Source: FEN-1073 sp963780865 (GTDB taxonomy: Bacteria > Chloroflexota > Anaerolineae > Anaerolineales > RBG-16-64-43). Taken from it: a DNA stretch of 64,000 bases. The notes beneath the pieces were generated by a model. It was not told the DNA's origin. It worked only from the letters and a program-made list of their open reading frames with translations, and did not search any database. Position 1 is the first letter of the stretch. The number at the start of each line of letters is the position of its first letter. The stretch covers positions 1 through 64,000 of the forward strand of contig CAWADT010000031.1 of assembly GCA_963780865.1 (NCBI GenBank), in the 5' to 3' direction. A program made the translations under genes and the position numbers. Positions 18,629 through 28,820 of this stretch are shown piece by piece.

Positions 18629-21600
18629 TCAGGATTGTACCGCGTCCCGCGGAAGAATGACATGGAAGGTGCTTCCCTTTCCGGGCACTCCCTCGCTTTC
18701 CACATCGATCGATCCCCCGTGCATTTCCACAAGTCTCTTGGTGATCGGCAGGCCCAGCCCGGTGCCGGGCGATGGCCATCACCAGCGGATTCTCGCCGCG
18801 GTAGAACCGCTCGAATACCCGCTCCTGTTCGGCCGGGCGAATGCCGATGCCCGTGTCGGACACATCGATCTGCACCCCGTCGGCATGCGTCCGCGCCTGC
18901 AGCGTAATCTTTCCGCCTTCGGGAGTGTACAGGAAGGCGTTCTCCGCGAGGTTCCCAAGAATTTCGCCAACCCCGGCCGGATCGGCCTGGATCAAGCGGC
19001 AGGTCCGGCTCGGCGTCCACCGCAATCTCGAGTGATTTTCCGCCGGAGCGGCACCGTTCGCGCAGCCCGGCGGCGATCTCTTCCAGCAACTTGTGAATAT
19101 CCACCACGTCAAGGTTCAGGCGGGTTTGGCCGGATTCGATCCGCGAGATATCCAGCAGGTCGTTGACCAGCAAACCCAGCCGGTCGGAATTGTCCTTGAC
19201 GATATTCAGGAATTGCCGCTGAGCGTCGTTGAGCGGGCCGGTGGCTCCCATCATCAGAATTTCCGTATACCCTTTGATGGCGGTCATCGGCGTGCGCAGT
19301 TCGTGGGATACGGTGGCGACGAATTCCGATTTCAGCCGGTCCACTTCCACATCCTGGGTAATGTCGCGGAAGACCGCCACGGTTCCGATGAACTCCTCGC
19401 GGCTGGAGACGGGAGCCAGATGCACCGACAACACTTTGCCGCTGTCGAGCGTGATCCGTTCGGCGAGATATTCGCCGCCGGTGATTTCCGCCGGGGCGGA
19501 CTGCCAGCGCCGCAATTTCTCCTGCCAGGCGCGGCCGGCTTTTCCAAATAGGCCGATGAACTCGCCCGCGGCGCGTCCGTCCACCTGTTCGCGCCGAAGC
19601 CCCAGCAACCGTTCGGCGGCGTCGTTGAACAGCACGATCCGGTTTTCGTCGTCGGTTACCATCACGCCGTCGGCGATGGCTTCGAGCATGGCGCGCGATT
19701 TGCGGCTTTCTACCTGCTGGCTGCGCACCAGCCCGCCCAGACGTTCCGCCTGGTCGCGGATCAGCCGGTACAGCTCGGCATTGTTGATCGCGGCCGCCAC
19801 CTGATTGGCCGCCGCCGAAGCCAGCCGCAATTGATCCGGATTGAAAACCGAAGGATCCTGGCTCATCAGCAGCAACGCGCCGAGCGCGTCCGCTCCCACC
19901 ATCAGCGGCACCGCCAGCGCGCTGTGATAGCGCATCGGCTCTTGCGGGTAAAGGTGGACCCAGCGCGGGTCGTTGGCCAGGTCCGGCAGAATGACCGACT
20001 GGCGCTGCTGGATCACCCAGCCGGCCAGTCCCTCGCCGGCGCGGAAGGGCAGGGAGCGGCCGCCTCGCGCCAGGGGAGCGTCTTTTTCCAGCGAGGCGCG
20101 GTACACCAGCAGCTGGGTTTCCGGATCGAGTAGTACGATCGCCGCCTGATCGGCGCCGATCGCCTCGTTAACCAGTTGCAAGGCGCGGGTGAGCACCTGG
20201 TCCAGGTCCAGGCTGGTCACGAGTTCGGTGCTGATCCGCAGGAGGGTTTCCGCGCGCTGGTGCTCGCGTTCGAGGGCGGTGGTGCGTTCCACCACGCGAT
20301 GCTCCAGATCGGTGGTCAGGGCGCGCGCCGACTGAGTGCAGGCGGACGTTTTCCAGCGCCTGGCCGAGCTGGGCCGAAACGGTCTGCGCCAGCGAGAGAT
20401 CCGCAAACGAAAAGGAATGCCCCTCCGGGCTCTCAATCAGGATTAGGCCGGCCGCTTCGCCGCCCATCAGCAGCGGCATGATCAGCACCGAAGTCACCTG
20501 GCGTTGTTCGATCCAGCGGGCGAAGGCTCCCACTCGTTCGTCGGCGGGCGCGTTTTCCACCTGCAGCGGGGAACGCGTCTGCAGGACCGTCTCGACGACG
20601 GAGGAACCGCTGAGCGGGACGCTCAGGCTCATGGCGGAGGGGCGTCCAGGGTAGATATATTCCGCCACGACGGCGGCTTCGGTCCGCCCGTTTTCGATCA
20701 TGCGCCGCGGCCGATTGGGGAACGTCGAACGCGGCGGCCAATTCCCGGCAGGCGATTTGCAGGAGGGTGCGCTCGTTGCTGGTGGTGATCGCGGCGTTGG
20801 TCAGCCGGTTGAGAAGCGCCAGGTGCGATGCGCGTTCGTCCAGTTCCCGCGTGCGGTCGGTCATCTCCTGGAAGAGTCTGGCTTTTTCCAGCGCCAGCGC
20901 GGTCTGGTTGGCCAGCGAGAGCGCCACTTCCTCGGTGTTTCGGGAAAACGCCTCCGCCGCGGTGAAATTTTCCAGCAGCAGAATTCCCAGCAATCGATCG
21001 CCGGCCTGCAAAGGCACCCCCATCGCCGAAGCCGGAATCAATCCCATCGTGCCGTTGCGGTAGGCTTCCAGGTTTTCCGGAGAGAGGTTGAAGTCCGACG
21101 CCATGTCGACGTGCGCCCAATGCACCGGTTTGGCGGCCTGATACGCGCGCCCGGGCAGCCCCTCGCCCGCTGCGCACGCTATCTGGTGGAGGAAGTTTGC
21201 GCTCGCGTATCCGGAGACGGCGCGGATCGTTGACGGCGGAACGATCCGCATCCCAGAGCGCGACCATCGCCCCTTCGGCTTCCGGGATGGCGTTGCGGGT
21301 TTCATCGACGACCGCCTGCAAGATCGATGGAATTTCGAGTCCGGAAACGCGCCGGCTGAATTCCAGCAGGACGTTTCCTTCGCGCAGCCGGCGCCGGGTT
21401 TCTTCCAACAACCGGGCATTTTCCAGGTAGATGGCCACCTGTTCGCCCATCAACTGGAATAAATCCTCGTCCCCCGGCTGGAGGGGCGAAGCGGATCTCC
21501 TGAGAAACCAGCAAGGTGACGGCTTCGATTTTTTGCCGCGTGCGGATCGGGAAACACAGGAAGGAACGGGCCTTGAGCGCCTGGAGCAGCGGGGAATTCT

Positions 21601-24600
21601 GCCAGGTGGACGCGTCGTCGAGGGAGAGCACCAGGATCGGCTGGCCGCGCTGGAACATGCTTAGGATCGGATTGCGTTGGCCCAGCAGCATCTCCACCTG
21701 CGCTTGGGCGGGCAGTTTTCCCTTGCCAAGCCGTAGTTTCGGTCCTCCCGGCCCTTCTTCCGCCACCAACACGATATCGAAGGAAAAACTCTCAAGGATT
21801 TTTTGAGCGAACGTATCGAGTAAAGCTTGAGGCTCCTCCTGGGTGGAAAGGAACTCGGCCACCCGGATCAGCGCCATCAGCCGATTGAGCCGCAATCGCA
21901 GATCCTGCGTTTCGACCGGCGGCAGCGCCCCGGGCGGAAGCGGCCGTTTGCCCTTGCCCGCGGCCGGGCGGGGCGCGCGTTCCCGGGCGAGCGCCCGTTG
22001 GAGGATATCCGTCTGAATGGCGACCGTCGCCTGTGAGGCGAAAATTTCAAAAAAGGAGTATTCGGTTCCGGGACGCGTTTTCGGAATCGCCGCGGCGGCC
22101 ACCAGGCCGATCAATTCGCTTTCCGAGGTCCGCAGCGGCAGGAGGAGGATTTCCTGCGGTCCAAGGTCGTCTTCCAACTCAGCGGCAAATTGCCGGGTCG
22201 GATCGTCGCCGAGAAGGACCGGCAGCGGAATGATCCCCGCGGCGTCCGGCCGGGCGGAAATCCAGCGGAGGACAATCTCGCGCGGAATAGACCGGGATTG
22301 GACCGCCTGCCACGCCCGCTCGGACAAACCGGACCGGGCCTGCCACTCGAGCTCATCTCCCTGCAGCAACCCGATGAGGACCGGGGTCAGGCCCAGAGTA
22401 TCGTGAATGCTTTGGGTGATGGCTTCCAGCCGTCTGGCCAGGGGGATATGGGAAAGGGCGGTCTTTCCGGTCTGGTGGATAGTGGAGAGCAGACGCGCCC
22501 GGCGCCGGAGGATCTCGCTCGTCTGGGCTTGTTCCTCGAGCCGCTGGGCGTTTCCCACGGCGATCGCGATTTGTATTCCGTAGGCCTGGACGATTTCGAG
22601 CGATTCGCGGTCGAACCATCCCGGCTTGCGAGAATGCAGATCGATCAAGCCGACGGATCGCTGCTGGTAGACCACGGGCACCAGAATTGCGGAGTTGACC
22701 CCGGAATGATCGGGCTCCTTTTGCTCGGCGTTCATATCCCGGACCAGGTGCGGCTTTCCGCTATCGAGGACTTCCGACTCCAGCGCGGAAAGCGTTCCGG
22801 CGGGGAGTTCCTCTCCCAGAAGGAACAGCGGGCGCATGGGATTGCCTTTTCGATCCGGATCCATCAGCGCTATCCGTCCGCATTCCGCTCCCGTCACCCG
22901 GATCGATTCATCGTAGACCAGCCGCAGCATGTAACGCAGGTCGATGGTGGTGTTCAATTCGCGGGCGACCCGGGTGAGCGAAGTGAGTTGATCCACTCTC
23001 CGGCGCAGGGAGGCGTCGGTCGCCGAGAAGAGTTGTTCCCGCTCAATGGTGCCGGCCAGCTGTCCGCCGACGCCGGAGAGAAAATGGAGCTGATCGGGTG
23101 TGAAGGCCGCCGTTTTGCGCCCGGCGACGAGCTCCCCGATCCCGTGGCCCCGAACCACCAGGGGCGCCACGATCAATTGGTCGTGCTGGAAGCGTTCCAC
23201 CCAGGGCTGGTAGAAGGGCGGCAGGTCGCGCGAACGGCGGGCGCCCCGGATCAGCAGCGGTTGCAAGGTAAAGGTTGTTGCGTACCGGCTCAGGGGGTCT
23301 GCGGTGGAAAACGTGGCGAACCGGTTTTTATCCTCCGCGCTCAGGCCGGAAGCCGAGGCAGCGTGAAGTTGGATCTCGTCGTGCGATTCATCGAGAAGAA
23401 AAAGCGCCGTCTGGTCGCATTCGAGAATGCGTCTCAGTTCGTCCAGCGCATGGCCGAGGAAATCATCCAGCGGGGACGGCGATGCGGCGAAGGTCGACAG
23501 CCGGCGGACGAAATCGGCGCGGTCGGACTGGCGCCGGTATTCCTCCAGCATGATCAGGTTCCGGATCAGGCGTCCCGACTGGATCACCAGCGGCGTCCAC
23601 CGGCGGATATCCCCTTCCTCCATCGGTCCGCCCAGCTTGTTGGCGATCCACAGCCACCCGGTGGTATCTCCCGGAGGTCCCAGGGGAAAAATTCCCACGC
23701 TGCGAAGATCGAGCGCCTTAACCAGCGCCAATAGGTCCAACTCGCGCAGAAGCGCTTGGGCTTCCGGGCCGTTGGCGATCACGCTCTCCATGCTTTGCCA
23801 GCGGATTCTGGCCCGGCTGCCCGCCGCGAGCGAAATGCGAAAAAGCGGCAGCATGGTTGCGGGTATCCCCAGGAAGGGTTTGCGGGGTTCGAGGGTTTCG
23901 GTCGATTCATCGTAGAGCAGGAAGCCGATGTATTGCGCGTCCAGAATCGGCGCCAAGGCCCGCGCGAGCTGGTCGAAGAAAGTCTCCGGTTCCGATAGCA
24001 CGGTGACCGTCCGCGAGATTTCGGCCAGCGCTTGCGCTTCGGCCTCCCGCCGGATTTCATTTTCATGGACCAAAGCGTTTTGCAGGGAAAGCGCCGCCGT
24101 CTCCATCGGCCCGGCCAGTTGAGAAAGGATTTCCTCCGAAAATTCGGATGGATTGATCGAATAAAATTCGAATGTCCCCAGCAATTCACCGGAGATTTCC
24201 AGCGGGTATCCGAGGAAGGAGCGGAAGTGCGCGCCGCCCGGCGGAAGGCGGTTCCCCAACCCGGGGTGCCGGTCCAGATCCGATATCCGCAGCGGTGTGC
24301 GCTGGCGGGCGAGAAAGCCGGAAGGTCCTTCTCCGAAAGGGATCCCGCCGTGGGGAAGCTCGAGCGACGGATCGAGCGGGCCGGCCGCCCGCGAGCCGAT
24401 CGGAATCAGCGAGCGCCGGGTCGGATCCCACAGGGTGATCATCGACCAATCGGCGCCGGACAGCGGCAACAGATGGAGGAGCAGGCTTTGGGCGGATTTG
24501 GAAACATCCAGGCTGGAAAACGTGGAGCGCAGAAAACCGGGCGGCGATTCGTTTACCGCCGATGCGAGAAATTTTTCCGCGCTCGGAAGCGGATGAAAAC

Positions 24601-24994
24601 GGATCTCCATGGAGGTCCGGCCGTTCGATCCGATCCGGTGCGAGGAAACGGTGTACAGCTTTTGATAAATCCTGACCACGGCGCTGCCTTCGCGGCAGGC
24701 CAGGGTGGTCAATTCCTGCGCCGGCGAAGCCGCGGCCGATAGACTCTTTAGCGAGAGCGGAACCCCGGGGCGGGCGAACCAGTGCCGCGCCATGAGATCG
24801 GCGCTCAAGGTCCGGCCGTCGGCCGCCACCACCCACCGGGCTTCTTCCTTGGAATCGGATTCATCCCACAGGTTTTTTTCAGCCGCGGGCGGCGGGGAGA
24901 TCCAGCGGCGGTAGAAAAGCGCGCCCAGCCAGAATAAACCTCCCAGGATCAGGATCGATAAGCTGAAGGGAAGAAGTTGCAGGGAAATCGGCAT
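18629..24994 (-). CDS. Giant multi-GAF / PAS sensor histidine kinase (six frameshifts)
   Basis: Reconstructed as one protein of about 2,100 residues. An N-terminal membrane anchor (LPFSLSILILGGLFWLGALF) is followed by about nine GAF-like modules, six in the intact first part (24994-21490) and the rest in successive frames down to about 19750. Then come a PAS domain (MLEAIADGVMVTDDENRI), HisKA with phospho-acceptor His in SHELRTPM (codon near 19304), and HATPase with NLAENAFLYTPEGG, DTGIGI and GTGLGLPITKRLVEMHGG, ending at 18629. Frame changes near 21485, 21231, 20712, 20335, 18995 and 18769 are each relieved by dropping one base, and domain continuity across each join argues for one gene. The receiver-GGDEF gene precedes it and a receiver follows. 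GAF ligands cannot be predicted. Confidence 0.85.
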
Positions 24995-25020
24995 CGGTGG
25001 GAGTGGCGCGGGTTCGGCCG

Positions 25021-25908
25021 CTAGGGGTTTTTCGCTCCGGCCGCCGCGGCGAGCTCCGTAATCTGGCGGATGTCGCTGAAGTGATGGTCCGACGAGCGGA
25101 TCAAGCTCACGGCGAGGCGGATCAGCGGGGCGCGTGTCTCCGCGCCGGAAGGGCTGCGCATCAGGACATAACCGCGCTGCTGGTCGAGATAGGAATATTT
25201 ACTCGGGATCGCCTCCTGCAGGCGCGCCTTTACCTGCGCCTCCATCACCGCCGCCCGCGAATCCTCGGTGAGGATGATGAAACTGTCTCCCCCCGAATAG
25301 CCGAGGAAATCGTCCGGGGCTCCCAGCTCGTCCACCGTCTTCAGAATAAGATCAGCGGCAAAACGCAGCAGATCGTCGCCGGCGGAATCCCCGTAGACCT
25401 CCCGGTAGGCGTCGAAATTCATCAATCGGCAGCTCAACATGGACCAGCCGGTGCGTTCCAGGCTGGCTTGGAGGCGCGTTTGGATCTGGCCGCTGGCGGG
25501 CAACCCCGTCCGCGGATCGGTCATGAGTTCACGTTCCGACCGCGCCATGGCGTTTTGGACCCGCAGCCGGAGCTCCTCGATATCGAACGGTTTGGTGATG
25601 TAATCGTCCGCGCCGAGCTCCAACCCCGCGATTCGATCGCGGCGTTCGTCGCGCTGGGTGAGAAAAAGCACGGGGATGTGGCTGGTGCGGGACGAGGCCC
25701 GCAGCGACCGGCAAACCTCATACCCGTCCATGTCCGGGAGCATGATATCGAGCACGATCAATTGGGGCAGGGAGTGGCGGGTGAGGGCGAGCGCGTCCCG
25801 GCCGCGGGTCGCCAGGGAGATCTCGAATCCCTGGTTTTCAAAATAGACCCGCAGCATGCTGCCAATGTCGGGATCGTCTTCGACGATTAATATTCTGCTC
25901 TTTCCCAT
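25021..25908 (-). CDS. Response regulator with degenerate GGDEF domain
   Basis: 295 residues. The receiver domain (residues 1-120) has Asp54 in VLDIMLPDMDG and Lys in YITKPFD. The C-terminal domain has the GGDEF fold, but the signature reads GGDSF at residues 206-210, so the metal/catalytic Glu is replaced by Ser and diguanylate cyclase activity is unlikely. It may be a c-di-GMP- or GTP-binding or purely structural domain. ATG 25908 follows an AGGAGG site. It lies 26 bases upstream of the giant histidine kinase, in the same direction, so the kinase probably phosphorylates it. Confidence 0.88.
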   Translation of the reverse strand: MGKSRILIVEDDPDIGSMLRVYFENQGFEISLATRGRDALALTRHSLPQLIVLDIMLPDMDGYEVCRSLRASSRTSHIPVLFLTQRDERRDRIAGLELGADDYITKPFDIEELRLRVQNAMARSERELMTDPRTGLPASGQIQTRLQASLERTGWSMLSCRLMNFDAYREVYGDSAGDDLLRFAADLILKTVDELGAPDDFLGYSGGDSFIILTEDSRAAVMEAQVKARLQEAIPSKYSYLDQQRGYVLMRSPSGAETRAPLIRLAVSLIRSSDHHFSDIRQITELAAAAGAKNP

Positions 25909-26001
25909 CGAGCCTCCTGGAGGCGTCTTGCCGGCGGAAAGGACAGATTTGATTGTACTGCAAAGAGGCTGTGTGGGATTTCTGGCTGTAGCCTGAAAAG
26001 T

Positions 26002-26028
26002 GTAGCCGGGATCGGCGATCCCGGCTGC
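26002..26028. repeat. Palindrome GTAGCCGGGATC-GGC-GATCCCGGCTGC
   Basis: 12-base arms around a 3-base loop, between the V4R gene and the receiver-GGDEF gene. A second copy with the same arms is at 59208-59234, after the Rieske gene. Confidence 0.65.
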
Positions 26029-26072
26029 AAGCCTAATCGAGCCTGTGCCGGCATAGCCATGGACGGTTCTTC

Positions 26073-26711
26073 CTACCGAGTGAGGGGTTTTCGCAGGATG
26101 CGGTACGTGCACGCGGGGTCGCCCTTGGCTCGGCAGGTGATTTCATCCACCGAATACTGTTTTCCGTTGCAGGCCCAGGCCAACCCTTCCTGAAGCACGC
26201 CGACCGTCAATTGGCAGCAAGGGGAGGTTTTTTCCAAGTTCCAACAATGGGGGCATTTTTCGTTGATGAAAAGAAGCTCCCGCGAATGTTTTTCCACGCG
26301 CACGCGCTGATCGCTGTAATGGTTCAGCAGCCAAGCCAGCAAGTCCATTCCCCGCAGCACCTTCTGCGAAGGCGGCAGGAGCCGGAAGCTCCGGTGCGAA
26401 AGGCCGAGGATGCCGGAGAATACACGCAATCCGCGATGGAACATCACGCGGCCGGCGCGCAAACACAGCCCGCGTCCCGCTTGCTCACCGTAAATCTCCT
26501 CCAGCGCCCCCGACAGCATGGCCGGCGCCCCGAACGGCAGGTCCGGCACATCGTCGGCGGAAAAATCCAGGCCGGCGCGGAGGAGCGCCTTTTCGAACTT
26601 CTGCTTTCCCAGGACTTCTTCGAAGGAAGCTGCCAGCAGATTTCCGATTTTCGCCGGATAGATGTCGGGCAACGCCTTGGGGGGAATGGGCCAGGATGCG
26701 ACAAGATCCAT
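26073..26711 (-). CDS. V4R-domain sensor protein
   Basis: 212 residues. The C-terminal half has the V4R (4-vinyl-reductase-like) pattern: LNHYSDQRVRVE, two cysteine-rich turns (CPHCW and SPCCQ), and the closing CRAKGDPACTYRI with the CxAxGxPxC spacing typical of V4R domains that bind small hydrophobic molecules or metal. The N-terminal half resembles the helical part of the heme-NO/V4R superfamily, without a recognisable heme motif. No DNA-binding or enzymatic domain is present, so it probably passes ligand status to a partner, perhaps the GTPase encoded 49 bases upstream. ATG 26711 has no clear ribosome-binding site. Confidence 0.75.
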   Translation of the reverse strand: MDLVASWPIPPKALPDIYPAKIGNLLAASFEEVLGKQKFEKALLRAGLDFSADDVPDLPFGAPAMLSGALEEIYGEQAGRGLCLRAGRVMFHRGLRVFSGILGLSHRSFRLLPPSQKVLRGMDLLAWLLNHYSDQRVRVEKHSRELLFINEKCPHCWNLEKTSPCCQLTVGVLQEGLAWACNGKQYSVDEITCRAKGDPACTYRILRKPLTR

Positions 26712-26760
26712 AAAGGGGATTCTTTCTCCGGTGCGGAAACCGCGTGGAGGAGATTTTGGT

Positions 26761-27303
26761 TCAGGATTTCCCGCCGGATTCTATTTCCTGCAGGATGCTG
26801 TTGAGAAGTTCGAGCAGTACCCCTTTGACCTTTTCCTTGTCGCTGGCGACGCAGGGAATGCAGCGGACACTCGGGTCCAATTTCAGTGCGATGCGCAGAT
26901 CCTCGACCGACCAGGCTTCCGGAATGTCCTGCTTGTTGGCCGCCACGACATACGGCGTGGGGGCGTAGGCGCGGAAGGTGTCGAGGATAAATCTCGCCTC
27001 CCGAAAAGTCTCCGGGCGGGAACTGTCGACGATCACCACAAATCCGAGCATGCCTTCCGAGAGGATCTCCCACATGAAATCGAACCGCTTCTGCCCGGGC
27101 GTGCCGAACAGGTACAGAACCAGATCGTCGTCGACCGTAATCCGGCCGAAGTCCATGGCTACCGTCGTCGTTTCCTTCACCTTCTCCACTTCGAGCGAAA
27201 TCTTGCGTTCCGTGGAGACCACTTCGATTTCGCTGATTGACCGGATGAAAGCCGTTTTTCCGGAGTTGAACGGGCCGGTCACCACCATTTTGACGGTTTG
27301 CAT
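26761..27303 (-). CDS. Small Ras-like GTPase (MglA/SRP-receptor-like bacterial family)
   Basis: 180 residues. The P-loop is GPFNSGKT (residues 10-17), the G3 region is LFGTPGQKRF in place of DxxG, and the G4 motif reads ANKQD in place of NKxD. This combination is characteristic of the bacterial MglA-like/COG2229 GTPases, which act as polarity or signalling switches. No GTPase-activating roadblock (MglB) gene is adjacent; instead a DUF4388 protein is encoded 15 bases upstream. G1 and the TPGQ glutamine are intact, so nucleotide binding and hydrolysis are expected. Confidence 0.88.
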   Translation of the reverse strand: MQTVKMVVTGPFNSGKTAFIRSISEIEVVSTERKISLEVEKVKETTTVAMDFGRITVDDDLVLYLFGTPGQKRFDFMWEILSEGMLGFVVIVDSSRPETFREARFILDTFRAYAPTPYVVAANKQDIPEAWSVEDLRIALKLDPSVRCIPCVASDKEKVKGVLLELLNSILQEIESGGKS

Positions 27304-27318
27304 GATAGCTAACGCTCC

Positions 27319-28137
27319 TTATAACGAGCGGATACGCTCGGCGAGGCGCCTGATCAGGCCGGCCTGCTCGGGTGTCTTGGGCATCGGTTGGATCTTGGCA
27401 AACGCCGGCGGCGGAGGCATGCCCTCCGGAAGCAGGATTTCCACCACGCCCGCCTGCAGCAGTCCGTAGACGATCCGGCGCAAATCGATTTCACTCAGCC
27501 GGTTGGCCCGCGCGATCTGCCGCATGGTGTTCTTCGGCGAAATATAGGAAACCACGCGCCACTCTTCCACGCTCAGATTAATGTTGCGCAGCCTGGCATC
27601 CGGCCGGTCGGTGAATTTCAGCGCCAGATCCAGGTTGGGGATTTCCTCCTGCAGCTGTTCGAATTCCCGCATCCGCCGCGCGCCTTCCATGATCAGGTTC
27701 TCCAGATCGATGCGCACCGTGATTCGGTCGTCGGGCGGGAGGATGCCGACGTAGAATTGAAATACCCCTTCGCTCCAGGTGAAGAGTCGGAAGACCAGAT
27801 CGTTAAGGTATTTGTGCAACGCCTGGAGGATCGCCTGCTGAGTCAGGTAATTGGCGTGGATCAGGAGCAGGCCGAGTTCCTTGTCGTTCGCGGCCTCCGG
27901 GCGTTGCTGCAGGCTTTGAGCTTGTTCTTCGGTGAGTTGCTGGTTATAGCGCAGGATGGAAACAAGCCGTCCCCCTTCGTCTCCGCGCTGGCCGTAGATG
28001 AGTTTGCCGTCCAGAAACGCCAAACTGGCCAATTCGTTCGGTCCCTGTATGGTCAGGGTCCCGCTTTTCTTGGCGATGTGTATCAGGTTCAACAGTTTGG
28101 TGACGCTGAAATCGCGTAAATTGCCCTGGAGGGCCAT
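27319..28137 (-). CDS. DUF4388 (PATAN-type) domain protein
   Basis: 272 residues from ATG 28137. The N-terminus MALQGNLRDFSVTKLLNLI, followed by KSGTLTI and the LAFLDGKLIYG strand, is the usual opening of DUF4388 domains. The middle part (YLNDLVFRLFTWSEGVFQF) continues the domain. The C-terminus is a winged-helix-like segment (MRQIARANRLSEIDLRRIVYGLLQAG), then a Pro-rich tail. DUF4388 proteins occur beside small GTPases and receivers in many bacteria, and a scaffold or effector role is inferred. It is the first gene of the minus-strand unit leading to the GTPase and the V4R protein. Confidence 0.78.
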   Translation of the reverse strand: MALQGNLRDFSVTKLLNLIHIAKKSGTLTIQGPNELASLAFLDGKLIYGQRGDEGGRLVSILRYNQQLTEEQAQSLQQRPEAANDKELGLLLIHANYLTQQAILQALHKYLNDLVFRLFTWSEGVFQFYVGILPPDDRITVRIDLENLIMEGARRMREFEQLQEEIPNLDLALKFTDRPDARLRNINLSVEEWRVVSYISPKNTMRQIARANRLSEIDLRRIVYGLLQAGVVEILLPEGMPPPPAFAKIQPMPKTPEQAGLIRRLAERIRSL

Positions 28138-28435
28138 GCTTATTATCCGATCCGAGGGAATAAGAAAGCTTCCGTGGATATTCCCGGAACCTTGCAGAAG
28201 ATTATACCCATAAGTTCCAATGAAGGTCAAACAGGGACGTAATCTTTTACGAAGATTTCATTCTATTCGCTCGGCTGGGCGCCTGGATTTTCTCGGTCGG
28301 GTGGAAAAGGCTCTCTTTCTGGCAGGAAGACGCAAAAAAATCATGGAGAATTTCAGCTATGAGTTGAAAAAACCGCGAAAAACGTGCATTCGTTTGACCG
28401 TCACGCTTCCGGATGGTAGAATGCTCCGCGCGCTG

Positions 28436-28508
28436 GCCCCCGTTGTCTAGCGGCCCAGGACGTGGCCCTCTCAAGGCCAAGACACGAGTCCGAATCTCGT
28501 CGGGGGCA
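28436..28508 (+). tRNA. tRNA-Glu (anticodon CTC)
   Basis: The acceptor GCCCCCG pairs fully with CGGGGGC, and the discriminator is A. The D arm contains GTCTAGCGGCCCAGGAC, the anticodon stem is TGGCC/GGCCA around loop CTCTCAA, and the T-loop is GTCCGAATC-like. The anticodon CTC reads GAG. The CCA end is not encoded. Confidence 0.95.
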
Positions 28509-28667
28509 CTTTTTCCATCGATCCATATTTTTCCCTATGCGAATGTTTATCATTGAAGAAGACAAAGTGGAATGGGTAATCGAAGGATCACTCAGTAATC
28601 CCGGCTTCTTTTTCCAAACGAGAGAAGAAATCCATGTTTCCGGATAATACAAACGAGTTTTTTATGG

Positions 28668-28673
28668 TATAAT
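28668..28673 (+). promoter_or_regulatory. Extended -10 promoter element
   Basis: TGG directly before TATAAT gives a perfect extended -10 (TGnTATAAT). No good -35 is present, as expected for extended -10 promoters. Transcription would begin near 28680, 30 bases before the terminator stem at 28710. Confidence 0.55.
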
Positions 28674-28679
28674 GAATTT

Positions 28680-28744
28680 TGGTACGGGGGGGTTAACCCC
28701 TACGACCGGGCGCCGGCCGCCCCCCTCGGCTGGCGCTTTTTTTT
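28680..28744 (+). ncRNA. Candidate small RNA of about 65 nt
   Basis: The interval lies between an extended -10 and a strong intrinsic terminator and has no open frame of note. The predicted transcript would fold into a short GGGG-TTAA-CCCC hairpin (about 28689-28700) followed by the terminator stem. It is not a recognised RNA family. It could alternatively be the tail of a longer read-through transcript from tRNA-Glu. Confidence 0.35.
28710..28744 (+). terminator. Rho-independent terminator
   Basis: GCGCCGGCCG (28710-28719) pairs with CGGCTGGCGC (28727-28736), including one G-T pair, with a loop of seven and eight T residues after it. It ends tRNA-Glu read-through or the candidate small RNA. 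Confidence 0.85.
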
Positions 28745-28820
28745 AAGAATTTGATGAGCCCATCTCAGCGGTAAAAAAATTTTCCCCAAGGATTATTTCA
28801 CCGGCAGGGATTGAACAATA

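Noticed and set aside
22190..23734. Long plus-strand open frame opposite the multi-GAF kinase
   Set aside because: Antisense shadow of conserved GAF modules; no ribosome-binding site and no recognisable domain.
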